Origin: Marinobacter daepoensis DSM 16072
GTDB taxonomy: Bacteria > Pseudomonadota > Gammaproteobacteria > Pseudomonadales > Oleiphilaceae
NCBI RefSeq assembly: GCF_000421165.1
Contig: NZ_ATWI01000009.1
Coordinates: 620,001-684,000, forward strand
Direction: 5' to 3'
Length of the DNA: 64,000 nucleotides
The notes under the pieces: generated by a model
Told to the model about the DNA's origin: nothing
Databases searched by the model: none
Seen by the model: only the letters and a program-made list of their open reading frames with translations
Translations under genes and position numbers: made by a program
Part shown: in pieces, positions 21,606 to 32,462 of the stretch
Position numbering within the stretch: position 1 is the first letter of the stretch
Layout: every line of letters starts with the position of its first letter

Positions 21606-22322
21606 ATGACGTCGCTACCCTGGCTAGACCCGGACCAACTCTGGTTCCCTCCTGCTGAAGACGCTCTTGTGGACCCTGACGGCCTGCTTGCGCTGGGTGG
21701 CGACCTCTCCCCGGAACGCCTGATGCTTGCCTACCGCAACGGCATCTTTCCCTGGTTCAGTGACGACCAACCTGTTCTGTGGTGGTCACCGAACCCGAGA
21801 TGCGTGCTCTACCCCTCCAGGATTCACGTTTCCCGTAGCCTGCGCAGGACCCTCAACCAACACCGGTTCCACGTTTCTGCTGACCGGTGTTTTGGTCGCA
21901 TCATCAGGCTCTGCGCCTCCACCCGGGCTGAGGGAACCTGGATTACAGATGACATGATGGCGGCCTATGGCGAACTTCACAAACGAGGGGTCGCTCATTC
22001 CATTGAAGTCTGGAATCACAACCATGAGCTTGCAGGTGGCATGTATGGCCTTGCGATTGGCCGCTGTTTTTTTGGCGAATCCATGTTCTCGCTGGAAACC
22101 AATGCTTCCAAGGTATTGATGGTCCACCTCGCAAACCAGCTTGAGGAATGGGGATATCAGATTATGGATTGTCAGGTGGAAAGCAGTCACCTGCTTACTA
22201 TGGGGGCCAAGACCATCCCCAGAGCGGAGTTTTTATCTATACTCAGGGCATGTATTGATCGGAAACCGGACCAGTCAGACTGGAATCTCAGCTGGCGCTG
22301 GCCAGGACCGGAGGTGCAATGA
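21606..22322 (+). CDS. aat: Leucyl/phenylalanyl-tRNA-protein transferase
   Basis: Adds Leu or Phe from aminoacyl-tRNA to proteins with N-terminal Lys or Arg, making N-degrons for ClpS-ClpAP. The 238-residue protein has the family blocks FPWFSDDQPVLWWSPNPR (about 50-67), GTWITDDMM and GRCFFGESMFSL. It overlaps bpt by 4 bases (ATGA) and is encoded about 3.5 kb from clpS and 1 kb from the clpA end. Confidence 0.97.
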   Translation: MTSLPWLDPDQLWFPPAEDALVDPDGLLALGGDLSPERLMLAYRNGIFPWFSDDQPVLWWSPNPRCVLYPSRIHVSRSLRRTLNQHRFHVSADRCFGRIIRLCASTRAEGTWITDDMMAAYGELHKRGVAHSIEVWNHNHELAGGMYGLAIGRCFFGESMFSLETNASKVLMVHLANQLEEWGYQIMDCQVESSHLLTMGAKTIPRAEFLSILRACIDRKPDQSDWNLSWRWPGPEVQ

Positions 22323-23032
22323 GCAATCTCAGAACACTCGTTTTTTTTGCCACGCCAGCCCACGACTGCAGCTACCTGCCCGACCGTGAAGCAACCACTA
22401 TGTTTGTGGACCCCAGGGCAAACATTGACAAAAAACTCTACAGCCAGCTGACCGCACTTGGATTTCGCCGCAGTGGTTCACACTACTACCGGCCACACTG
22501 CGAAAGCTGCAGCGCCTGTGTGCCAGTACGTCTTCGGGTCGAGCACTTTACTCCAGACCGGAATCAGCGCCGGATTCTGAAAAAGAACGCCGATCTGAAG
22601 TGCCAGCTGGTCCCGGCCACCTTCAGTGAACGCTATTACGGCCTTTACGCCCACTATATCGAAGAACGCCATCGCGACGGGGATATGTACCCACCGTCCA
22701 GAGAGCAGTTCACTTCGTTTCTGGTAGAAGGCGCTACCGATTCCTGGTTTCTTGAAATGTCACTGGACGGCGAACTGGTCGGCCTGGCAGCCATCGATCT
22801 TCTGGATGACGGCCTGTCAGCAATTTACACCGTCTTCGCGCCCGAGCTTGAGCACAGAAGCCTGGGCACTTTTGCGGTCCTCTGGCAGATAGAGGAAGCC
22901 CGACGGCGCGAGGTACCCCATCTGTATCTTGGCTACTGGATAAAAGAATGTCGGAAAATGAACTATAAAACACGCTTTCGGCCCATCGAAGCCTTACGGG
23001 ATGGCCACTGGCGAGAGCTGCACACCGATTGA
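22319..23032 (+). CDS. bpt: Bacterial aspartate/glutamate leucyltransferase (Bpt/Ate type)
   Basis: Transfers leucine from Leu-tRNA to N-terminal Asp or Glu, a second input to the N-degron pathway. The 237-residue protein has the ATE N-terminal cysteine cluster (CESCSACVPVRLRV, about 60-73) and the C-terminal block with AIYTVFAPELEHRSLGTFAV and YLGYWIKECRKMNYK. Co-translated with aat. E. coli lacks this gene; its presence beside aat is usual in Pseudomonas and relatives. Often annotated as arginyltransferase. Confidence 0.94.
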   Translation: MSNLRTLVFFATPAHDCSYLPDREATTMFVDPRANIDKKLYSQLTALGFRRSGSHYYRPHCESCSACVPVRLRVEHFTPDRNQRRILKKNADLKCQLVPATFSERYYGLYAHYIEERHRDGDMYPPSREQFTSFLVEGATDSWFLEMSLDGELVGLAAIDLLDDGLSAIYTVFAPELEHRSLGTFAVLWQIEEARRREVPHLYLGYWIKECRKMNYKTRFRPIEALRDGHWRELHTD

Positions 23033-23035
23033 ATT

Positions 23036-23064
23036 TTGCCAAACGTTAAGAAATCAGGCAGAAT
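23036..23064 (+). promoter_or_regulatory. Candidate sigma-70 promoter of infA
   Basis: TTGCCA (23036-23041), a 17-base spacer and CAGAAT (23059-23064), ending 49 bases before the infA ATG. Matches are partial at both boxes; position and spacing are right. Confidence 0.4.
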
Positions 23065-23113
23065 TGCGCCATTTAAAATCACCGAAACGTATTTCCAACG
23101 AGGTTTCTACTGA

Positions 23114-23332
23114 ATGGCGAAATCAGATGTCATTGAAATGGAAGGTGTTATTGTCGACACCCTTCCAAACACCATGTTCCGGGTCGAGTTGGCCAACGGC
23201 CACGTTGTGACTGCACACATCTCCGGAAAAATGCGTAAGAACTACATCCGCATTCTGACTGGCGACAAGGTTAAGGTTGAGCTGACTCCCTACGACCTCA
23301 GCAAGGGCCGCATCGTTTATCGCGCTCGTTAA
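23114..23332 (+). CDS. infA: Translation initiation factor IF-1
   Basis: A 72-residue single OB-fold protein that binds the ribosomal A site during initiation. Starts [20 protein letters not shown] and contains [20 protein letters not shown], essentially the universal IF-1 sequence. An AACGAGGTTTCTACTGA leader holds the ribosome site. It is followed by a strong shared terminator and faces clpA. Confidence 0.99.
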   Translation: MAKSDVIEMEGVIVDTLPNTMFRVELANGHVVTAHISGKMRKNYIRILTGDKVKVELTPYDLSKGRIVYRAR

Positions 23333-23354
23333 TAAAAGCCCGAACCGACATCTG

Positions 23355-23380
23355 AAAAGCCCCGCTTATGCGGGGCTTTT
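23355..23380. terminator. Bidirectional intrinsic terminator, infA/clpA
   Basis: AAAAGCCCCGC TTAT GCGGGGCTTTT: an 11-base perfect stem including A/T tails, with a T-run on the plus side and, by symmetry, on the minus side. It lies between the infA stop and the clpA stop. Confidence 0.93.
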
Positions 23381-23386
23381 TATCTT

Positions 23387-25657
23387 TCAGAGCGCTTCGG
23401 CTGGCTCATCCTCATATTCAAACGTCAGGTCATCATTTTCAAGATGAATGAACACATCACCGCCGTGATCTGACAAACGCCCGAACAGAATCTGCTCTGC
23501 CAGAGGCCGCTTGATCTTATCCTGAATCAGACGTGCCATCGGGCGAGCCCCCATCGTGACGTCATACCCCTTCTCTGCAAGCCAGAGTTTAGCAGCGTCA
23601 TCCACATGCAGAACAACCCGCTTCTCATCCAGCTGCGCCTGCAACTCAGTAAGGAACTTGTCGACCACATGGGTGATGGTGCTCTTCTGAAGGTCCGCAA
23701 ACTGGATAATCCCATCCAGACGGTTTCGGAATTCCGGCGTGAACGTCTTGGTGATCACTTCCATTCCGTCCGTGCTGTGATCCTGCTCGCTAAAGCCAAT
23801 CGACCTGCGAGCCATGTTCTCAGCACCGGCGTTCGTGGTCATCACCAGAATGACATGCCGGAAATCCGCCTTACGGCCATTGTTATCCGTCAGGGTGCCG
23901 TGATCCATCACCTGCAACAGAAGGTTAAAGACTTCAGGATGGGCCTTTTCAATTTCGTCCAGCAGCAACACGCAGTGCGGATGCTTGTTGACAGCCTCTG
24001 TCAGCAATCCCCCCTGATCATAGCCCACGTACCCCGGAGGCGCGCCAATTAACCGTGATACGGTATGACGCTCCATGTACTCAGACATGTCGAAACGGAC
24101 CAGTTCAATCCCCAGCACCTTGGCCAATTGCTTGGTCACTTCCGTCTTGCCGACCCCTGTGGGCCCGGCAAACAGGAAAGCACCCTCTGGCTTCTCGGGC
24201 GCTTTCAAGCCGGCACGAGCCAGTTTGATCGCGGTTGCCAGGGACTCAATGGCAGGATCCTGACCAAAGACCACCATCTTCAGATCCCGCTCAAGGTTAC
24301 GCAACAGGTCTTTATCACTGGTGGAGACATTCTTCGGCGGAATGCGGGCAATGTTGGCCACAACATCCTCAATGTCGGTCACATCTATCGTCTTCTTGCG
24401 CTTGTCTTCCGGCTGCAAACGCTGCCGGGCACCGGCCTCGTCAATGACATCAATCGCCTTGTCCGGCAAATGACGGTCAGTGATGTACCGATCCGCCAGC
24501 TCCGCAGCCACCCGCAAAGCCTTATCGGTGTACTTGAGGTCGTGGTGTTTTTCAAAGTTCGGCTTGAGCCCTTTGAGAATCTGATAAGTATCCTCAACAC
24601 TGGGCTCATTCACGTCGATCTTCTGAAACCGACGTGCCAGAGCGCTGTCTTTTTCAAAGATGCCGCGGAATTCCTGGAAGGTTGTTGAGCCAATGCAACG
24701 CAGCTCGCCTGAGCTGAGCATCGGCTTCAGCAGATTGGACGCATCCATCACTCCGCCCGAAGCAGAACCGGCACCAATGATGGTGTGAATCTCATCGATA
24801 AACAGAATGGCGTGATTCTGTTTTTTCAACTCACTCAGGAGCCCCTTGAGACGCTTTTCGAAATCCCCACGATACTTGGTACCGGCGAGCAACGCCCCCA
24901 TGTCCAGTGAGTAAACCACGGCATCGGAGATAATCTCCGGCACCTGACCATCCACAATCCGCTTGGCCAGCCCCTCAGCGATGGCAGTCTTGCCAACACC
25001 CGCCTCACCGACGAGCAACGGGTTGTTCTTGCGGCGGCGCACCAGAATCTGGACCACCCGCTCAACTTCATGCTCCCGCCCGATCAGCGGGTCAATGCGC
25101 CCCTGACGCGCCTGCTCATTCAGGTTGGTGGCATAGCTCTCCAGTGGGCGCGATTGCCCACCTTCCTCCGCAGCTTCCTCATGAGCCGCGTGATCAACGC
25201 CATCCTGATCTTCTGCGCCCTGTACCCGGGAGATCCCGTGAGACACATAATTGACGACATCGATACGCGCAATATTCTGTTTTTTCAGAACATAAACCGC
25301 CTGGCTCTCCTGCTCACTGAAGATAGCCACCAGCACGTTGGCGCCGGTAACCTCTTTCTTGCCAGAAGACTGGACATGAAAGACAGCTCGCTGCAACACC
25401 CGCTGGAACCCCAACGTCGGCTGCGTTTCACGCTCACTGTCGGAACTCGGGATCAGAGGGGTCGTTGAGTCAACAAACTCTACCAACTCATCCTCAAGGC
25501 GCTTGAGGTCTGCACCACAGGCTTTCAGGACTCCCACTGCCGATTCGTTGTCGAGAAGAGCCAACAGAAGATGCTCCACCGTCATGAATTCATGACGCTT
25601 GTCCCGGGCATTCTTGAAGGCCGTATTCAGCGTAATTTCCAGATCTTTACTCAGCAT
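23387..25657 (-). CDS. clpA: ATP-dependent Clp protease ATP-binding subunit ClpA
   Basis: Unfoldase that feeds substrates to ClpP. The 756-residue protein (E. coli 758) has a repeat-type N-domain (about 1-145) where ClpS docks, and two AAA+ modules: Walker [10 protein letters not shown] near 218 and GPTGVGKTE near 499, each with Walker B ([21 protein letters not shown]). The IGF tripeptide near 619 (RSIGFSEQD) is the ClpP-binding loop. I chose the ATG at 25657; a TTG at 25669 is an alternative. It is 18 bases downstream of clpS. Confidence 0.98.
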   Translation of the reverse strand: MLSKDLEITLNTAFKNARDKRHEFMTVEHLLLALLDNESAVGVLKACGADLKRLEDELVEFVDSTTPLIPSSDSERETQPTLGFQRVLQRAVFHVQSSGKKEVTGANVLVAIFSEQESQAVYVLKKQNIARIDVVNYVSHGISRVQGAEDQDGVDHAAHEEAAEEGGQSRPLESYATNLNEQARQGRIDPLIGREHEVERVVQILVRRRKNNPLLVGEAGVGKTAIAEGLAKRIVDGQVPEIISDAVVYSLDMGALLAGTKYRGDFEKRLKGLLSELKKQNHAILFIDEIHTIIGAGSASGGVMDASNLLKPMLSSGELRCIGSTTFQEFRGIFEKDSALARRFQKIDVNEPSVEDTYQILKGLKPNFEKHHDLKYTDKALRVAAELADRYITDRHLPDKAIDVIDEAGARQRLQPEDKRKKTIDVTDIEDVVANIARIPPKNVSTSDKDLLRNLERDLKMVVFGQDPAIESLATAIKLARAGLKAPEKPEGAFLFAGPTGVGKTEVTKQLAKVLGIELVRFDMSEYMERHTVSRLIGAPPGYVGYDQGGLLTEAVNKHPHCVLLLDEIEKAHPEVFNLLLQVMDHGTLTDNNGRKADFRHVILVMTTNAGAENMARRSIGFSEQDHSTDGMEVITKTFTPEFRNRLDGIIQFADLQKSTITHVVDKFLTELQAQLDEKRVVLHVDDAAKLWLAEKGYDVTMGARPMARLIQDKIKRPLAEQILFGRLSDHGGDVFIHLENDDLTFEYEDEPAEAL

Positions 25658-25675
25658 GGGCCACCCCAACGTCTG

Positions 25676-26035
25676 TCAGTCCGCACGTTCAATCTCGCAA
25701 AGGAGCGGATGTTCGCATTCCGAGGAATACTGGTTCACCTGTGCTGCCTTTGTTTCCGCGATGTCTCGGGTGTAAACCCCGCATACTGCCTTTCCCTGCG
25801 TATGGACGAGCAGCATCACCTGCGTCGCCTTTTCTTCGTTCATGCCGAAGAACTTCATCAATACATCCACCACAAAATCCATGGGGGTGTAATCGTCGTT
25901 AAGGAGTACAACCCGATAACGTGCCGGGCGCTTGAGGGCAGGCTTTTCAGGCGCAACACTGACCCCCTCATGGCGTCCTGGCTGTTCATCCTCTCCCTGA
26001 TTGAATATTAGTAGAGAATTCTCAATTGTCCGCAT
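25676..26035 (-). CDS. clpS: ATP-dependent Clp protease adaptor ClpS
   Basis: N-recognin adaptor: binds bulky hydrophobic N-termini and delivers them to ClpA. The 119-residue protein has a flexible N-terminal stretch and the core [20 protein letters not shown] (about 39-58), with the NDD-T-M-FV-V-L pocket residues, then the helix [22 protein letters not shown]. Encoded just upstream of clpA and divergent from cspD. Confidence 0.97.
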   Translation of the reverse strand: MRTIENSLLIFNQGEDEQPGRHEGVSVAPEKPALKRPARYRVVLLNDDYTPMDFVVDVLMKFFGMNEEKATQVMLLVHTQGKAVCGVYTRDIAETKAAQVNQYSSECEHPLLCEIERAD

Positions 26036-26475
26036 GGTTCCCTGTACCGGTTATTCGGTTTCTAGCCTAAATGTGGATGCGTGACGACACGTTTTCAAGA
26101 CACTGCCGTCCGCAAGCGTGCGTTGTTTATCAATACGAGCATGATACCGCTTCCAGACCGCCAAGAACCACCTACTTCAGCCTCACCCGGCACTTGACTC
26201 AAGCGCCCGTTTGGCCGAAAGTTAGCGTGTATTGTTAAAACTTGTAAACTTGCGCATCAACATGTAACCAGAATGGCCGCACATGCTGGCAGTTACACAG
26301 GGTTCGCAACAGTCCCGGACAGCCAGAACAGCACGCCGGGTAACAACACATAAAACCAATAATAAGGGAGGCCTGCCCCTCTCCTGTCAACAGTCCCAGC
26401 CACGCCAGGGCACTGTCAGACATGAAGAAAGGTCAGCACCCCCAACGTGACAGCAAAGGAACAGGGGAGTTCATC
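26036..26475. other. 440-base divergent intergenic region between clpS and cspD
   Basis: No credible coding sequence. It is the longest non-coding stretch of the window. Its AT-rich centre (about 26225-26255, with ATTGTTAAAACTTGTAAACTTG) is the likely promoter zone for cspD; TTGACT at about 26192-26197 is a possible -35. GGGAGG occurs at about 26366 but no frame follows. cspD mRNA may therefore have a long 5' leader, as cold-shock genes often do. A small RNA cannot be excluded. Confidence 0.4.
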
Positions 26476-26787
26476 ATGCCAAGAGGCAAAGTCAAATGGT
26501 TCAACAATGCCAAGGGATACGGCTTCATTATTGAAGATGGCTGCAGCGACGATCTGTTTGCCCATTTTTCCTCGGTCCAGATCGATGGCTACAAAACGCT
26601 GAAGGCTGGACAGACAGTCACCTTCGACAAAAAGCCCAGCGACAAAGGGGTTCATGCCGTCAACATCATCCCGGACGAGACACCCGAAAGGGCTTCCGGG
26701 GGAGATGCTGCTTCTGGCGCCACCGACCAGGCGACGCATTCAGAAGACAGCAATGAAAACTACGCCCCGAGAGCGGCTAACGGCTGA
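26476..26787 (+). CDS. cspD: Cold-shock domain protein, CspD-like
   Basis: A single cold-shock domain (1-68) with RNP1 KGYGFI and RNP2 DLFAHF, nucleic-acid-binding, plus a 35-residue acidic and low-complexity tail (DETPERASGGDAASGATDQ and on). CspD proteins inhibit replication in stationary phase in E. coli; adjacency to clpS supports the name. The ATG at 26476 follows AGGGGAG; the family starts with the PRGKVKWFN block. The frame to 26422 is not conserved. Confidence 0.92.
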   Translation: MPRGKVKWFNNAKGYGFIIEDGCSDDLFAHFSSVQIDGYKTLKAGQTVTFDKKPSDKGVHAVNIIPDETPERASGGDAASGATDQATHSEDSNENYAPRAANG

Positions 26788-26792
26788 CCTTA

Positions 26793-26821
26793 CCGACAGG
26801 CTGGTTATGCCAGCCTGTCGG
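26793..26821 (+). terminator. Perfect 12-base hairpin after cspD
   Basis: CCGACAGGCTGG TTATG CCAGCCTGTCGG, five bases after the cspD stop. The stem is perfect and GC-rich, but no T-run follows (TGATCGCAGG). Likely a terminator or an mRNA 3'-end protector. Confidence 0.6.
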
Positions 26822-26946
26822 TGATCGCAGGATAAGCATGGCCCCTGCTGCCGGCATGAACGGCCATTAAGCGCTTATGCTTTTTTATAATCAGTGATTG
26901 CAGTAGTCTTGGCGCTTTCGAGCATATCGGGCACAGGACACAAACC

Positions 26947-27555
26947 ATGGCAACGCTGATTCTTCTCAACAAGCCGTTTCATGTGCTGAGCCAGTTTACT
27001 GACGAGCGCTCAACCAATCCCCGCAGCACCCTGGCCGACTGGATCACCCGGCCTGGGGTCTATCCGGCAGGCCGACTCGACTACGATTCCGAAGGGCTTC
27101 TTCTGCTCACCGACCACGGGGGGTTGCAGCACAGGATAGCTTCTCCTGCCAACAAAATGCCCAAAACCTACTGGGTTCAGGTTGAAGGCGAGGTATCGGA
27201 CGAAGCCCTCCGGCAGCTGCGCCAGGGCGTACAACTAAAAGACGGACTGACCCGCCCGGCCAAAGCCATACCCATCCCGGCACCGGAAATCTGGCCCCGC
27301 AATCCCCCCGTCCGGTTTCGTCAGTCCGTACCAACCAGCTGGCTGGCACTGACGATAAGCGAAGGCAAAAACAGACAGGTTCGGCGTATGACAGCTGCAG
27401 TTGGCTATCCGACACTTAGGCTTATTCGCACGCAGATTGGCGAGTGGTCTCTGGGCAACCTCCAGCCAGGAGAATCCCGGGCTGTCACCATCAATGTGCC
27501 GGACACCCCGGCCAGAACTCCCCCTAAAACCAGAAGGAGGCACCGTCGAACATGA
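26947..27555 (+). CDS. rluE: 23S rRNA pseudouridine synthase RluE
   Basis: Makes pseudouridine 2457 in 23S rRNA. A 202-residue RsuA-type enzyme without the S4 domain, with catalytic aspartate D45 in PAGRLDYDSEGLLLLT and the C-terminal SEGKNRQVRRMTAAVGYPTL block. A perfect TATAAT at 26886-26891 is a good -10 about 55 bases upstream, without a clear -35. It overlaps nudJ by 4 bases; the rluE-nudJ-mnmA-hflD-purB order matches E. coli. Confidence 0.95.
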   Translation: MATLILLNKPFHVLSQFTDERSTNPRSTLADWITRPGVYPAGRLDYDSEGLLLLTDHGGLQHRIASPANKMPKTYWVQVEGEVSDEALRQLRQGVQLKDGLTRPAKAIPIPAPEIWPRNPPVRFRQSVPTSWLALTISEGKNRQVRRMTAAVGYPTLRLIRTQIGEWSLGNLQPGESRAVTINVPDTPARTPPKTRRRHRRT

Positions 27556-28001
27556 CCTGGAAACCCCACGCCACCGTTGCCGTGGTCGTCGAAGACCAGG
27601 AGGGCCGCTTTTTGCTGGTCGAAGAAGTCAGCGGCGGCAAGGTCGTTTTTAACCAGCCAGCAGGGCATATTGAAGAAAATGAAGCCATCCTGGATGCCGT
27701 ACGCCGGGAAACTCTGGAAGAAACCGGCTGGCAGGTAGAGCCTTCCTACTTTCTTGGCGTCTACACCTACAAAGCGCCATCCAATGGCGTGACCTACCAC
27801 CGTTTCTGCTACGCAGCAAAAGCAGTCCGGCATGTCACTGATGATCTCGACACCGGCATTATCGCCCCCCACTGGCTAACTCCGGACGAAATAAAAGAGC
27901 TGGGCTCACAACTCCGAAGCCCGATGGTGCTCAAATGCATCGAGGATTACCGAAACGGACGCAAATTCCCGCTTGATGTCGTTGTCGACGGACAGACGTG
28001 A
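27552..28001 (+). CDS. nudJ: Nudix hydrolase NudJ
   Basis: A 149-residue Nudix phosphatase. The Nudix box spans 38-60 (GHIEEN...[10 protein letters not shown]), with REXXEE intact at 52-57. E. coli NudJ acts on HMP-PP, thiamine diphosphate and some nucleotides; the assignment rests on synteny and the [20 protein letters not shown]-terminus. Co-translated with rluE; the ATG at 27552 lies in the rluE stop. Confidence 0.93.
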   Translation: MTWKPHATVAVVVEDQEGRFLLVEEVSGGKVVFNQPAGHIEENEAILDAVRRETLEETGWQVEPSYFLGVYTYKAPSNGVTYHRFCYAAKAVRHVTDDLDTGIIAPHWLTPDEIKELGSQLRSPMVLKCIEDYRNGRKFPLDVVVDGQT

Positions 28002-28050
28002 CCATCGGATAATGGTAAAATTCGCCGTTTTAACCGGTTTCGCAGAAGAA

Positions 28051-29229
28051 ATGACCCTGAATCCTGAATCCAAAGCGCCCAAGAATACTCGTGTGATCGT
28101 CGGCATGTCCGGCGGCGTGGACTCCTCCGTTGCAGCCTGGCTTCTGAAAGACCAGGGCTATCAGGTCGAAGGCCTGTTCATGAAGAACTGGGACGAAGAC
28201 GACGGTACAGAATACTGCACGGCAATGACCGACCTGGCCGACGCTCAGGCCGTGGCCGACGCCATCGGCATCAGACTGCACACCGCCAGCTTTGCCGCAG
28301 AGTACTGGGACCGGGTATTCGAGCACTTTCTTTCAGAATACAGTGCAGGCCGAACACCGAACCCGGACATCCTCTGTAATAAAGAAGTTAAGTTCCGGGC
28401 TTTTCTCGACTACGCCATTACTCTGGGCGCCGACTACATTGCCACTGGGCATTATGCCCGCCAGCGCCCCGTCGAAAATGGCAACGGCAAAGCCAGGCTG
28501 CTCAAGGGACTCGACCCGAACAAGGACCAAAGCTACTTCCTCCACGCGGTGTCAGGGGATCGGATTGCCCGGACCCTCTTTCCGGTGGGCGAGCTGGAAA
28601 AACCCGAAGTCCGGCGCATCGCCGAAGCCCAGGGCTTTGTGACTCACGACAAAAAGGACTCCACTGGCATCTGTTTCATCGGGGAACGCAAGTTCACCGA
28701 CTTCCTGAAACAGTACCTGCCTGCTCAGCCCGGGAATATCGAAACACCGGACGGCAAGGTGATCGGCAAACACCAGGGATTGATGTACCACACCATTGGC
28801 CAACGCCAGGGCTTAGGCATCGGAGGCCTGGCAGAGTTCGGTGATGACCCCTGGTATGTCGCCGAGAAAGACCTGAACCGGAATGTACTGATCGCCGTTC
28901 AGGGCAAACACCATCCGCTCCTGTTTTCCCGCGGCCTGGTTTCCGGCCCGATTGACTGGGTTGCCAGCGAGCCACCGGCCCTTAGTTTCAGATGCAAGGC
29001 AAAAACCCGTTATCGCCAACCGGACCAGGACTGTGAAGTCACGGTGATCGACGGCGGTGTCAAAGTGGTCTTTGACGACGCCCAGCGCGCCGTCACCCCG
29101 GGACAATCCGTCGTGTTCTATCAGGAAGACGTTTGCCTGGGCGGCGGCGTTATTGAAGAGACCTGGCGAGATGATGCCCCCCTGCCAGCCAGACTGAACA
29201 ACCTGTCCACCGCGGAGCCAGACGCATGA
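28051..29229 (+). CDS. mnmA: tRNA-specific 2-thiouridylase MnmA
   Basis: Puts sulfur on C2 of the wobble uridine of Lys, Glu and Gln tRNAs. The 392-residue protein has the PP-loop GMSGGVDSS (18-26) and the two catalytic cysteines C109 ([10 protein letters not shown]) and C208 ([11 protein letters not shown]). I chose the ATG at 28051 behind AGAAGAA; the frame from 27973 overlaps nudJ. It needs a sulfur relay; the only TusA-like gene in the window is at 46742-46984. Overlaps hflD by 4 bases. Confidence 0.97.
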   Translation: MTLNPESKAPKNTRVIVGMSGGVDSSVAAWLLKDQGYQVEGLFMKNWDEDDGTEYCTAMTDLADAQAVADAIGIRLHTASFAAEYWDRVFEHFLSEYSAGRTPNPDILCNKEVKFRAFLDYAITLGADYIATGHYARQRPVENGNGKARLLKGLDPNKDQSYFLHAVSGDRIARTLFPVGELEKPEVRRIAEAQGFVTHDKKDSTGICFIGERKFTDFLKQYLPAQPGNIETPDGKVIGKHQGLMYHTIGQRQGLGIGGLAEFGDDPWYVAEKDLNRNVLIAVQGKHHPLLFSRGLVSGPIDWVASEPPALSFRCKAKTRYRQPDQDCEVTVIDGGVKVVFDDAQRAVTPGQSVVFYQEDVCLGGGVIEETWRDDAPLPARLNNLSTAEPDA

Positions 29230-29846
29230 GCCGATCACTCCATGGCCGGACTCTGGCACTCGCCGGGCTTTGCCAGGCCGCCGCACTGGTGCAACAGATA
29301 GCCCATCAGGGAACCTGCGAGGAACGCAGTCTCGAGACCTGTATCCGCTCACTGTTTGCAACCAACCCGGCCACCACCCTTGACGTCTACGGTGGAGAAC
29401 TGTCTGACGTTCACGACGGGCTGAAGGTGCTTTCCACCGTGCTGGCACAACAAAGTCGCGCTCAGGATGCTGAAATCCTGCGCTATGTACTGAACCTGAT
29501 TCACCTGGAATCCAAACTCAAGAAGAACCCTGAGATGCTGAAGGTGATCGGCAGCCGGATTGAGCAGGCCCGGCACACGGCCAGCCACTTCGGATACAGC
29601 CACAGCAACCTGATGGCCAATCTAGCCTCCATCTATGGCGACACCCTCAGCACATTCCGGTTACGAATCCAGGTGACCGGTAACCCACAGATACTCCAGC
29701 GCAATGAGAATGCAGATAAGGTCCGCGCCCTGCTTCTTGCCGGTATTCGCTCTGCTGTACTCTGGCGGCAAAGCGGAGGCCATCGCTGGCAACTGATCTT
29801 TGCCCGCAAGAAGGTGATCACCCATGCCCGGGCGCTGCTGCGCTGA
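29226..29846 (+). CDS. hflD: High frequency lysogenization protein HflD homolog
   Basis: A 206-residue helical protein of the HflD family (E. coli YcfC), peripheral to the inner membrane. Conserved core: [15 protein letters not shown] at 13-27 and the C-terminal [20 protein letters not shown]. In E. coli HflD interferes with lambda CII; the native role is unclear. Co-translated with mnmA, and purB follows after 79 bases, as in E. coli. Confidence 0.94.
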   Translation: MSRSLHGRTLALAGLCQAAALVQQIAHQGTCEERSLETCIRSLFATNPATTLDVYGGELSDVHDGLKVLSTVLAQQSRAQDAEILRYVLNLIHLESKLKKNPEMLKVIGSRIEQARHTASHFGYSHSNLMANLASIYGDTLSTFRLRIQVTGNPQILQRNENADKVRALLLAGIRSAVLWRQSGGHRWQLIFARKKVITHARALLR

Positions 29847-29910
29847 TTCAGCGCGCCCGCTGGTGTATCATTAACATCTTTAGTTTTCTGAACCGTTTTT
29901 TCTTTGATGA

Positions 29911-31293
<1,383 letters not shown>

Positions 31294-31307
31294 GCAGGAG
31301 CAACACC

Positions 31308-32459
31308 ATGGACATGCTTGGCGGGATAACAGCCCACGAATTTCTGCGTGATTACTGGCAGAAAAAGCCTCTGGTTATCCGCCAGGCCTTCCCTGGTTTC
31401 GAATGCCCGGTCAGCCCGGATGAGCTGGCAGGCCTGGCCTGTGAAGAAGCCGTCGAATCCCGTATCGTCATTGAGAATGACTCGGGCAAACCCTGGCAAC
31501 TCCACAATGGTCCGTTCACGCCGGAGCGCTTCAGTCAGCTTCCAGCCGAGGACTGGACCCTGCTGGTGCAGGGGCTGGATCATTGGGTACCCGACATCGC
31601 CGACCTGCTGGACCACTTTCGTTTCATTCCCAACTGGCGCCTGGATGACATCATGGCCAGCTACGCCCCGAAGGGCGGCAGCGTTGGCCCCCATTACGAT
31701 ATGTACGATGTCTTCCTGTTGCAGGCTCAGGGGCATCGCCGCTGGACCTTTGGCGGGCACTGCGATCACACCTCACCCAGAGTACAAGGCACTCCCCTGC
31801 GGATTCTGAGCAGTTGGGATGGCGAGGAAACCGTGACCCTGGCCCCGGGCGACATGCTGTACCTGCCACCTGGTGTTGGCCATTACGGTGTCGCGGAAGA
31901 CGACTGCATCACGCTGTCAATTGGTTTTCGCGCGCCCACCCTCGACGATGTGCTGACCAGTTTCACCGACTACCTGAGCCAGACAGACAGCGCCGCACAC
32001 CACCTGGACGACCCGGACCTTCAGGTTCAGGAAAACCCGGGCACCATCGGGCCGGACGTGATAGACCGTCTCGACACCGTGATTCGGGAACAACTCGGTG
32101 ATCGACGCAATCTGGCATTGTGGTTCGGGCAATTTGCCACCGCTCCTAAGAGCATGGACATCGTGGTGCCGGCTGACGAACCCGCCGAGCCCGATGACCT
32201 TGCCGAAGCCATCCGCTGCGGCGAGCAACTGCGCTGGAACGAAGGCTCCCGTTTCGCCTACCATGACCTGAACGACGAAACCGCCCTTTTTGTGGACGGT
32301 GAACAGTACCTTTTGAAAGGTGACGCCCGCCCTCTGGCCCCGCTGCTCTGCGCAGCGTCTCGCCTCGACATGACGGCCCTGGCGGAATTTTCAGATGATG
32401 AGGCCCTGCTGGGCCTGCTGACCAACCTTTACAACCAGGGCTCGATCTATTTCGAGTAA
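31308..32459 (+). CDS. roxA: Ribosomal protein uL16 arginine 3-hydroxylase (RoxA/YcfD type)
   Basis: A 383-residue cupin/JmjC-type Fe(II)- and 2-oxoglutarate-dependent oxygenase; the E. coli relative hydroxylates an arginine of ribosomal protein uL16. The iron triad is visible: H129 and D131 in GPHYDMYDVF and H192 in GVGHYGV. The double-stranded beta-helix core (about 95-210) is followed by dimerisation and winged-helix regions (about 220-383). Fourteen bases after purB and three bases before the GNAT gene. Known relatives use low-oxygen-sensitive chemistry. Confidence 0.93.
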   Translation: MDMLGGITAHEFLRDYWQKKPLVIRQAFPGFECPVSPDELAGLACEEAVESRIVIENDSGKPWQLHNGPFTPERFSQLPAEDWTLLVQGLDHWVPDIADLLDHFRFIPNWRLDDIMASYAPKGGSVGPHYDMYDVFLLQAQGHRRWTFGGHCDHTSPRVQGTPLRILSSWDGEETVTLAPGDMLYLPPGVGHYGVAEDDCITLSIGFRAPTLDDVLTSFTDYLSQTDSAAHHLDDPDLQVQENPGTIGPDVIDRLDTVIREQLGDRRNLALWFGQFATAPKSMDIVVPADEPAEPDDLAEAIRCGEQLRWNEGSRFAYHDLNDETALFVDGEQYLLKGDARPLAPLLCAASRLDMTALAEFSDDEALLGLLTNLYNQGSIYFE

Positions 32460-32462
32460 ACC

